From Sutterella sp. (GTDB lineage Bacteria; Pseudomonadota; Gammaproteobacteria; Burkholderiales; Burkholderiaceae_F), in assembly GCA_020025955.1 (NCBI GenBank), contig JAHHRF010000061.1, positions 1 to 10,255 of the forward strand: DNA of 10,255 bases, given 5' to 3'. Position numbers and translations under genes: made by a program. Position 1 is the first letter of the stretch. Each line of letters starts with the position of its first letter. Positions 1-5,780 of the stretch are shown here, piece after piece. The notes under the pieces are model-generated. The model ran no database searches, was not told the origin of the DNA, and was given only the letters and a program-made list of their open reading frames with translations.

Positions 1-563
1 GCTTTGGCTTTACGTTGACGCGCTCTCAAGACCAAGTCTATTGGGACTTCGTGGGTCGTTGGGCGAAAGACCGCTTCACGCTCACGAGCGAAGAAGGCAG
101 TATGTCGACGACGGGGCAAAACCTCTATTTGTCGGCCGAAACGGGGCGTCGTTTCATCAACGCGCGACAGTTCTTTATTGAACCGCAAGCGCAGATTACG
201 TACACCCGTGCTCACCTGAAAGACTATTCCATGAACGAGCAAACGGTTCGCACGGATACGCTCTCCGGGGTTGCTGCGCGCTTAGGCGTCAAGGTGGGGT
301 TAGATCGTGCTCACTACAAACTTTGGGCTCGTGCTGATCTCTTGCCGCGCTTTGACGGCAAAGCCACCATGACGGTGACGGAAACGGGGTTCGAGACGGA
401 TACCTTCACGGAAAAGAACCGTGGGTTGGGCTTTGATGTGGGTCTGGGGGGCAGTCGCTTCCTTAACCCCAACTGGCGAGTCGCTGGCAGCGCCTTCGTC
501 ACGAAGTACCACGCTACGAAACCTGGGCTTCGTGCTCAAGTAACGTTAGAGCGTCGTTTCTAA
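1..563 (+). CDS. Autotransporter beta-domain, C-terminal fragment (5' end outside the window)
   Basis: The reading frame (codons starting at position 3) is open from the window edge to a TAA at 561-563, giving about 186 residues, so the gene starts upstream. The TTG at 15 is only an internal Leu codon. The protein alternates hydrophobic and polar residues as amphipathic beta-strands do, contains the FIEPQAQITYTRAHL segment typical of type Va autotransporter barrels (PF03797-like), and ends in Phe (QVTLERRF), the usual C-terminal signal for outer-membrane insertion by the BAM complex. By family knowledge this barrel inserts in the outer membrane and exports an N-terminal passenger, which is not visible here, so substrate and role are unknown. 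A strong terminator follows 20 bases later, so this is the last gene of its unit. The family call is well supported; the specific function is not. Confidence 0.85.
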   Translation, partial: FGFTLTRSQDQVYWDFVGRWAKDRFTLTSEEGSMSTTGQNLYLSAETGRRFINARQFFIEPQAQITYTRAHLKDYSMNEQTVRTDTLSGVAARLGVKVGLDRAHYKLWARADLLPRFDGKATMTVTETGFETDTFTEKNRGLGFDVGLGGSRFLNPNWRVAGSAFVTKYHATKPGLRAQVTLERRF

Positions 564-583
564 TTAGCTAGAACCCTAAAGAG

Positions 584-621
584 AAAGGGAGTTTAGGCTC
601 ATCGCCTAAGCTCCCTTTTTT
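584..621 (+). terminator. Intrinsic terminator of the upstream autotransporter gene
   Basis: A 12-bp stem (587-598 with 604-615) has one G-U wobble and a 5-base loop (599-603), followed by six T (616-621). The A run at 584-586 can extend pairing into the T tract. It lies 20 bases after the stop codon. Confidence 0.93.
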
Positions 622-727
622 GCGTCAATTTGGAACGACCCCCAAGATAACCCCCACAAGCCACTACGTCGAAATGCCTTGGGAAAACGATGAAATCCCC
701 TGGGTGCGAGGGGGAAATCGCCTCCTA

Positions 728-748
728 GTGACAATGTTGTTGTCTCAC
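728..748. repeat. Bulged inverted repeat (GTGA-CAA / TTGTCTCAC)
   Basis: The arms GTGACAA and TTGTCTCAC pair around TGTTG if two bases bulge. The core GACAA (730-734) / TTGTC (740-744) is perfect. It could be a protein-binding site upstream of the adhesin promoter. There is no T tract, so it is not a terminator. Confidence 0.35.
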
Positions 749-773
749 ACCTCAATGAATCATCAAAGAAAAT

Positions 774-792
774 GTTAACTACGGGTTAACCC
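774..792. repeat. Paired GTTAAC palindromes, 11 bp apart
   Basis: GTTAAC at 774-779 is repeated at 785-790, the second copy sitting inside the perfect 10-bp palindrome GGGTTAACCC (783-792). The 11-bp offset puts both on the same face of the helix, as tandem operator half-sites would be. It lies about 75-115 bp upstream of the predicted -35/-10 of the adhesin gene. A regulatory role is inferred only. Confidence 0.35.
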
Positions 793-850
793 TTGGTTTA
801 ATGAGGCGTTTTGAGTTTGTTTTGACAACGCACCCGTCATCTGGTGAATA

Positions 851-860
851 CCCCTAGGGG
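851..860. repeat. Perfect 10-bp palindrome CCCCTAGGGG
   Basis: This perfectly symmetric sequence lies just upstream of the predicted -35 (867-872) of the adhesin gene and just downstream of an isolated TTGACA (822-827). The position suits an operator, but the sequence matches no regulator site I recognise. Confidence 0.35.
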
Positions 861-866
861 ACTTCC

Positions 867-895
867 TTGTTCAAAATTTTGTGTACCGATAGAAT
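867..895 (+). promoter_or_regulatory. Candidate sigma70 promoter of the large adhesin gene
   Basis: TTGTTC (867-872, 3 of 6 to consensus) and TAGAAT (890-895, 5 of 6) are separated by 17 bp. Initiation near 902 would give a leader of about 155 nucleotides that includes the hairpin at 1004-1040. An alternative -35, TTGACA at 822-827, is perfect, but the hexamer 17 bp downstream (TGAATA, 845-850) is poor. Confidence 0.5.
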
Positions 896-1003
896 GCGCG
901 CGGATTTGGCGGTGAGAGAAATTCTCATCCTCTAAAACAACAAGAAAACCTTATCTTTCACTGAATTACAAAATTATTCTGTGTAAGTGTCAAAGTCGCG
1001 TAC

Positions 1004-1040
1004 GTCCAGAGCGGGTTTCCTACCATGCCCGCTTTTGGAC
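1004..1040 (+). promoter_or_regulatory. Leader hairpin upstream of the adhesin ribosome binding site
   Basis: GTCCA (1004-1008) pairs with TGGAC (1036-1040), and AGCGGG (1010-1015) with CCCGCT (1028-1033). This gives 11 bp broken by a 1x2 internal loop, with a 12-base apical loop. The structure ends 7 bases before the GGAG at 1048, close enough to affect ribosome access. With only four T after the inner stem, inside the outer stem, it is a poor terminator, so control at the mRNA level is the likelier role, if any. Confidence 0.5.
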
Positions 1041-1047
1041 ATTCTAC

Positions 1048-1051
1048 GGAG
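1048..1051 (+). promoter_or_regulatory. Ribosome binding site deciding the adhesin start
   Basis: GGAG at 1048-1051 is 8 bases from ATG 1060 but only 2 from ATG 1054, and it overlaps GTG 1051. Only ATG 1060 has normal spacing, and it also places the signal peptide correctly. Confidence 0.75.
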
Positions 1052-1059
1052 TGATGAAC

Positions 1060-4000
1060 ATGTTTAAACCAAACTCACGATTTCTGCGTTTGAGCCCGTT
1101 ATTTGTGGCCTGTATTGCCGCCGTCTCAAATGTGCAGGCTATTCCTACTCCTCCAGCGGAGCTGAATGTTGAGTTACCGCCACCGAGTTGGAAAGTTAAT
1201 CAAGATAAAACGGAGATTACTGCGCAAACGGATTTTGCGATGTCTTCGCTTAAGAATCTTCGCATTGCGGTCAATAAATATAAAAAGCTAATGCTCGACG
1301 TCGATACGAAAGTCGGGGATGTACCGTTAGCAATTCAATACCCAGAAATTAAAGTTGCCTTGGTGCCGTCAATAGAAGCCGAAGATCTATTTCCTGAAGC
1401 TTTCAAAAATACTTACTTCATTGAGGTTGGAAAAAATAGGGAATTCCAATTGGATGTAGGTGATCGTCGGGTAACTCTGGACTCGAAAACTACAGGGTTG
1501 GTGTTCTTAGATCAAGAAGCTCAAGCTGGTTTCCGAATGAAGGAATTCCGTAAAGGGGGCGAAAAATCGTCCTTCCAAGAACCAACGACGGCATTGTGGG
1601 ACGACGTTCCTAGCGTGACCCTTGAAAAGGGGAAGTTAACCAAGCTCAATGGAAAGCCTGAATGGTTGCCGGACACGTTTGTGTTAAAGGACGAAGCCAA
1701 CCTGGTGTTTGATGGTGAGGTTCTTTTGAATGACGCGGGCACCTTTTATTTAGCTAATCCAGATGGTGAGGCTAAAGGTGCCACCTTCACTGTGAACAAG
1801 AAAGCGACGCTTAACTTTGATACGGGCAATTTTGTCAATGTATCGTCCTGGGTTGGGTCGGACTTTGCAGATCTTGATTTTCGAGGTGGCTTGGATATTA
1901 ACGGGGCAGTAAAAGCGGACAACATCGTCCAACTCTCCATTAAGGATAAAACCTTTCAGATCGTTGATTTTGCAGGGCTTCGTGCCACCAATTTGGCCAC
2001 GGTGTCTGTCAAAGATCATTTTTCGATGAAAAGTTATACCGCGGGCAAGTCTTACGGTATCCATACCAAAAATGATGCTCAAGTCACGCTCGAAAATGCC
2101 GACCTTACAGTTGTTGGGAGCGAAGTGACGGGGATCTTGGCGGAAGATAATTCCATCGTCCGACTCGAAGGAGACAAGGTCCGGTTAAGCGTCGAGGCTA
2201 AAGCGCTTTCTAAAAAGAGTCCTAAGGTGAACGGCGCCACAGGTGTTGAGGTCAGAAGTAATGCAGCTGTCTATTGGGATACAGGGCTCCAAAAGGATCA
2301 GGTCTTAGATGTGTTGGCACATCAAGGACAAGCCTTTGGTCTGCGATTGCAAGAGAACGGTTTATTTGAAAGTGCTGCACATAACTTCCACTTGAATGCT
2401 GCCTCTATGTCTGATGTAGCGACTGCAATCCATCTTCGTGGCATCTCGGAATTGGATTTAGCTTCCTACAATCGATTAAATATTGAGGCGCGTAGCGCTT
2501 ATAAAACAGCCACTGGTCTTGAAGCCATCGACTCCTCAACTGTTCGTGTGTTCGGTCAAGATGTCAAAGTGCTCGCTCGAGTTGATGATGACAAGAGCGA
2601 TAAGACGAGTCATGCCTATGGGATTAAAAACTCATCAATCGATGAGTTTGATTTTGGTGCAGAAAATTCTATGGCGATCGAAGCACTTGCCGGGAAAGGT
2701 TCAGCGGTTGGCTATGTACAGACAGGAACGGGGGTCGCAATTTTAGGGACAGATCCCGAATCAGTTGGATCCAATAAGACATTCCATGTGACGGCAAAAG
2801 GTGAGCAACAGGCACTTGCCTTGGCGGTCCATGCTGGGACTCTGGAAGTTATCAGTGACACGATGAATTTGAGTGCCACAAGTAAAGTCTCGGCTATTGG
2901 GATTGATTTACAAAGTAAAGAGGATCAACTGCCGTCTGACTTGTTTTTGCGGGCTAAGGACAAAATTCATTTGACGAGCTTTGGCGGAGAAGCAAAAGCC
3001 ATTGCTGTTCAAAGCAGTGAATTGACGGTTGAGACCTCTTCAATGATGGCAACAGCAAAGGGCAAAGAGGATGCTGTTGCGTTACTCATTGAAGGCAGAA
3101 AACATGGCGTAGCTAATGTCCGTATTACGGCAACTAATGAGTTGGCTTTAAGTGCAACTGGCCAAAATGCCTTTGGTTTATCGAAGCTTCATTCAGGTCA
3201 TACCATTTTGACGGGTGACAAGCTTTCGATTGAGGCGGGTGATGTTGGAACGGCTGAAGGCTATGGTGTTGTCGTTACAGGAGGCAAGTTAACGTTGACT
3301 GGATCTTCTGACGGTGTGATTAAAGCCCATGCGAAACATAAGGCCTTTGGTATTCGGGCGAAAAAAGGACATCTTGTTTACTCGGGGAGCAATTTGACCA
3401 TTTCGAGTACAGCGGAGCGCCGAAATCTCGACAATGCCCTTGGTCTTGAGGCCGTTGGTCTTGATGTCGCAGAAGCTAATGTTGAACTTACGCCAGGCAA
3501 ATTGCACGTCGTTAGTGAAGTGATTGGAAAGAAGGGCTTGGCAATCGGGGTTAAGGTCACTGACGGTGGTGAATTAACAGGCATTGAAGCACTTTCGAAA
3601 GTTGAGTTTATTGCTAAAGCTAAGGAGGCTGATGCTTCTGCGTTAACGGCAATGAGTTCTAAAGAAATGGAGCTTAAGGGAGATGACAACTACTTGATTG
3701 CGTTACGTAACTCGACTGAAGAAAAGTCAGCAACCATTAATTTCTCGAAAGCCAAAATCACGATTGGTGGTGAAGATACGAAGTTAAACCGTGTGTTTGC
3801 GCTGTCGTATGACGCTAAGGGTACTAACTTCGAAGGGAAATTTGACGAATATGAGTCTACGAAGCGTGGTTACGCCATTGTTGGAAAGAATCAAGCAACT
3901 TTGAAATTTGTTGGTGGCAAGACCGAGATTATTGGTGATGTGCTCTTAGAAGATCGATCGAAAATTGAATTTTCGGATACTGATGGTCCTAATCGTTTGT

Positions 4001-5556
4001 TTGGGAATGTCAATTTAAGAAATGGTTCGGAATTGGACTTCTCATCCCAAACTAAGGAACCAAACTTTATCGGGTTCCAGGGTAACGTCACAGCAGGCGG
4101 GACAGGATCTAAGGCTACGCTTCAACTTACAGGGGATAAGCAGAACCCGATGTTCCTCTCGGGTGCATTTAATGACCGCTTTATTAAACGTCCAGATGGA
4201 TCCATTTCAAAAGAGTCTGGTGAAATTAATGTGGTCTTGAAAGATGCTACGTGGTTGATGACGGATCGCTCCGTGATCTCTGCGTTGCGCTCGCCGAAGG
4301 GTGGTGCAGTTGTCGATATGACAAAGGCAGGCATTAAGGGCTTATTTATTGGAGAGCTTGAGTGGGTTGAGAATTCTAGTACGATTTTTGAGATGACGCT
4401 TGATCCTGAAAATCGCCAAAAGTCGAGCCGACTCTATATTGGGAAGAACACCAAAAACGTCTTGATCAATGTGTCTGACATTGAATCTTTGGACTTGTCG
4501 AGTCTGTTGTATCTGCCGTTACACATTGGTTCCGTTCAAAATGGACAGCCTCTAACCCTTCAGAAGATGCCGATGGATACGGAGTATTACGAATTTAAGT
4601 TTGAAAAGGACACGGCACTGAAGGGGCAGCTTCCTTACGATGGCATCTTTAGTAAAGAGGAATACAACGATCTTTTCAAAGAAAAACCAGTCGAACATTG
4701 GGTTTTAAAGGCTAAGCGTAAGAAGGATCTCCTCTACAAGATGGTTAAAGAGCAAATCGATAAAGCCAAAGCAGATTTAGCTAAGGCTGAGACTGAAGAG
4801 GCTAAACAAAAGGCTCAAGAGGAACTGGATAAGGCCTGGAAACTTCTTCCCTGGAGCGAGGTACGTAATTCTGACTTGGATGAACTTGAAAAACGCGCCA
4901 ACGAAAACGCTCAATCCATTACGGACATGTTTGGTCAGTTAAAGACGGACGTGTTTAAGTCGATCGCCGAAAACACCAAGACGATTGAAGAGAATAGCCG
5001 TACCTTGGCCATTCTCGACATGAAGCTCGATGGCGCTCAGAAGACGATGGAGAAGACCCAGGAGACGAGCGCAAAGAACACTGTCCGCTTGGTTGCTCTG
5101 AGTGATCGTATTGAGTCGACGGGCTTAATCAAGCGCGCAGACGAAGTCAGTACTCAAGCCAAGACGCTTTCGGAAGAACTTCTTAAGCAGACGGCTCTCT
5201 TGAAGGAGCAGGGCGAGAAGATCTCGGTTCACGCCTCTGCCTTGCAAGCTCTGAAAGCCAAGAGTGAAGCGCGTGCTTTAGTGGCCGGTCGACTTAACGA
5301 CGAGGCGACGAAGACGAAGAAAGACCTTCATGAGGGCTTAGCCATGCAGGCGGCGTTAAGTGGCCTCTTTAAGCCCTATAACGTGGGTCGCTTTAATGTG
5401 AGCGTTGCCGTCGGGGGCTATAAGTCGGAGACGGCGCTGGCCCTGGGCTCAGGGTTCCGCTTCAATAAGCGCTATGCCGTAACGCTTGGGGCCGCCTCTA
5501 ACGTTAAGCACACGCGTAACGTTACCGCGAATGTGGGCTTAGAAGTCACCTTCTAA
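1060..5556 (+). CDS. Giant surface adhesin: solenoid passenger, pertactin-like end, coiled-coil stalk and YadA-type anchor
   Basis: The predicted protein has 1498 residues. Residues 1-27 form a Sec signal peptide with a probable cut after SNVQA. A proline-rich start and beta-rich region run to about 310. About 18 degenerate repeats follow (about 311-886). Residues 1055-1216 resemble the end of a pertactin/AIDA-type passenger (ATWLMTDRSVISAL, LYIGKNTKNVLINV, EHWVLKA). Residues 1218-1419 are charged and helical, consistent with a coiled-coil stalk. Residues 1420-1498 match the YadA anchor, with GLAMQAALSGL, a GGYKSETALALGSGFR strand motif and a terminal Phe. By family knowledge three chains would build one 12-strand outer-membrane barrel and expose the passenger. 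The mature protein has no cysteine, as is usual for type V passengers. The gene stands alone between terminators. The ligand is unknown; adhesion is inferred from architecture. The passenger is more AT-rich than the C terminus. The anchor is the firmest call and the solenoid fold is inferred. Confidence 0.85.
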   Translation: MFKPNSRFLRLSPLFVACIAAVSNVQAIPTPPAELNVELPPPSWKVNQDKTEITAQTDFAMSSLKNLRIAVNKYKKLMLDVDTKVGDVPLAIQYPEIKVALVPSIEAEDLFPEAFKNTYFIEVGKNREFQLDVGDRRVTLDSKTTGLVFLDQEAQAGFRMKEFRKGGEKSSFQEPTTALWDDVPSVTLEKGKLTKLNGKPEWLPDTFVLKDEANLVFDGEVLLNDAGTFYLANPDGEAKGATFTVNKKATLNFDTGNFVNVSSWVGSDFADLDFRGGLDINGAVKADNIVQLSIKDKTFQIVDFAGLRATNLATVSVKDHFSMKSYTAGKSYGIHTKNDAQVTLENADLTVVGSEVTGILAEDNSIVRLEGDKVRLSVEAKALSKKSPKVNGATGVEVRSNAAVYWDTGLQKDQVLDVLAHQGQAFGLRLQENGLFESAAHNFHLNAASMSDVATAIHLRGISELDLASYNRLNIEARSAYKTATGLEAIDSSTVRVFGQDVKVLARVDDDKSDKTSHAYGIKNSSIDEFDFGAENSMAIEALAGKGSAVGYVQTGTGVAILGTDPESVGSNKTFHVTAKGEQQALALAVHAGTLEVISDTMNLSATSKVSAIGIDLQSKEDQLPSDLFLRAKDKIHLTSFGGEAKAIAVQSSELTVETSSMMATAKGKEDAVALLIEGRKHGVANVRITATNELALSATGQNAFGLSKLHSGHTILTGDKLSIEAGDVGTAEGYGVVVTGGKLTLTGSSDGVIKAHAKHKAFGIRAKKGHLVYSGSNLTISSTAERRNLDNALGLEAVGLDVAEANVELTPGKLHVVSEVIGKKGLAIGVKVTDGGELTGIEALSKVEFIAKAKEADASALTAMSSKEMELKGDDNYLIALRNSTEEKSATINFSKAKITIGGEDTKLNRVFALSYDAKGTNFEGKFDEYESTKRGYAIVGKNQATLKFVGGKTEIIGDVLLEDRSKIEFSDTDGPNRLFGNVNLRNGSELDFSSQTKEPNFIGFQGNVTAGGTGSKATLQLTGDKQNPMFLSGAFNDRFIKRPDGSISKESGEINVVLKDATWLMTDRSVISALRSPKGGAVVDMTKAGIKGLFIGELEWVENSSTIFEMTLDPENRQKSSRLYIGKNTKNVLINVSDIESLDLSSLLYLPLHIGSVQNGQPLTLQKMPMDTEYYEFKFEKDTALKGQLPYDGIFSKEEYNDLFKEKPVEHWVLKAKRKKDLLYKMVKEQIDKAKADLAKAETEEAKQKAQEELDKAWKLLPWSEVRNSDLDELEKRANENAQSITDMFGQLKTDVFKSIAENTKTIEENSRTLAILDMKLDGAQKTMEKTQETSAKNTVRLVALSDRIESTGLIKRADEVSTQAKTLSEELLKQTALLKEQGEKISVHASALQALKAKSEARALVAGRLNDEATKTKKDLHEGLAMQAALSGLFKPYNVGRFNVSVAVGGYKSETALALGSGFRFNKRYAVTLGAASNVKHTRNVTANVGLEVTF
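1993..3717 (+). repeat. About 18 degenerate protein repeats (beta-solenoid) within the adhesin
   Basis: Residues about 312-886 fall into units of roughly 25-36 residues. The loose pattern is an LxLxA strand, a variable polar stretch, A-x-G-(I/L)-x-(V/A), a short turn, then a second strand such as VTLENAD, VRLEGDK or LTLTGSS. Clear units include AYGIKNSS, AFGLRLQE, AIGIDLQS, EGYGVVVTGG, AFGIRAKK, ALGLEAVG and AIGVKVTDG. The DNA is not repeated, so the duplication is old or constrained at protein level. Such strand-turn-strand units fit a right-handed beta-helix. Confidence 0.7.
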
Positions 5557-5584
5557 GACGCTTAATTACTCATCCTCCGTACGC

Positions 5585-5616
5585 TAAGGAGAACCCTTCG
5601 GGGTTCTCCTTTTTTT
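5585..5616 (+). terminator. Intrinsic terminator of the adhesin gene with UUCG tetraloop
   Basis: A perfect 10-bp stem, AGGAGAACCC (5587-5596) with GGGTTCTCCT (5601-5610), closes the extra-stable C(UUCG)G loop and runs into a T tract ending at 5616. It begins 28 bases after the stop codon. Flanking A and T residues can lengthen the stem. Confidence 0.96.
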
Positions 5617-5680
5617 CCGTTCTGTGCTCTGGAGCACCTACTCCTTGTAGGGATTTGTGTCATCTAACTCTTTTGTCGGC

Positions 5681-5710
5681 TTTTCATTTTGGTGTGTCCC
5701 CCGTTAAAAT
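5681..5710 (+). promoter_or_regulatory. Candidate sigma70 promoter of copA
   Basis: TTTTCA (5681-5686, 4 of 6) and TAAAAT (5705-5710, 5 of 6) are 18 bp apart. Initiation near 5716 would give a leader of about 65 nucleotides with the dyad at 5726-5746 inside it. A rival reading places TTATCA (5721-5726) and TAGACC (5747-5752) around the dyad with a 20-bp spacer, as MerR-family activators prefer, but that -10 is weak. Confidence 0.45.
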
Positions 5711-5725
5711 GTGTGGACTTTTATC

Positions 5726-5746
5726 ACAACACTGCAAAGGTGTTGT
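5726..5746. promoter_or_regulatory. Perfect 7-bp dyad upstream of copA, possible metal-responsive operator
   Basis: ACAACAC (5726-5732) and GTGTTGT (5740-5746) are exact inverted copies around a 7-base spacer, ending 34 bases before the copA start. Arm and spacer sizes resemble MerR/CueR-type operators, but the sequence is not the known CueR consensus and no regulator gene is visible in the window. It could equally bind a repressor or form a leader hairpin. Confidence 0.45.
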
Positions 5747-5767
5747 TAGACCGAATACGAACCGAAT

Positions 5768-5773
5768 GAGGAG
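5768..5773 (+). promoter_or_regulatory. Ribosome binding site deciding the copA start
   Basis: GAGGAG lies 7 bases before ATG 5781. The earlier in-frame ATGs at 5655 and 5766 have no such site; the second overlaps this one. Confidence 0.85.
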
Positions 5774-5780
5774 TCCACGA

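Larger units (their letters stand above)
622..1059 (+). other. Non-coding region with promoter, palindromes and leader of the large adhesin gene
   Basis: I see no credible gene in these roughly 440 bases. They hold, in order: a hairpin with arms 697-701/709-713, a bulged hairpin at 728-748, two GTTAAC-centred palindromes at 774-792, a perfect TTGACA at 822-827 without a convincing -10 at normal spacing, a CCCCTAGGGG palindrome at 851-860, a sigma70-like promoter at 867-895, a small GAGAA-A-TTCTC palindrome at 913-923, and a stable leader hairpin at 1004-1040. The high density of symmetric elements suggests a regulated promoter region, but no element matches an operator I can name. Confidence 0.6.

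Noticed and set aside
697..713. CCCCT/AGGGG hairpin as a terminator or small RNA end
   Set aside because: Only 5 bp with no T tract and no evident promoter for a small RNA.
1051..1059. Earlier in-frame starts GTG 1051 and ATG 1054 for the adhesin
   Set aside because: They overlap or nearly touch the GGAG ribosome site; ATG 1060 has 8-base spacing and gives a clean signal peptide.
5295..5322. GACGAAGACGAAG-type short repeat near the stalk end
   Set aside because: It reflects Lys/Glu/Thr codons in the coiled coil and is too short and irregular for a phase-variable tract.
5655..5780. N-terminal extension of copA from ATG 5655 (or ATG 5766)
   Set aside because: The extra residues match nothing in the family, cross the predicted promoter and dyad, and lack a ribosome site; 5781 fits much better.
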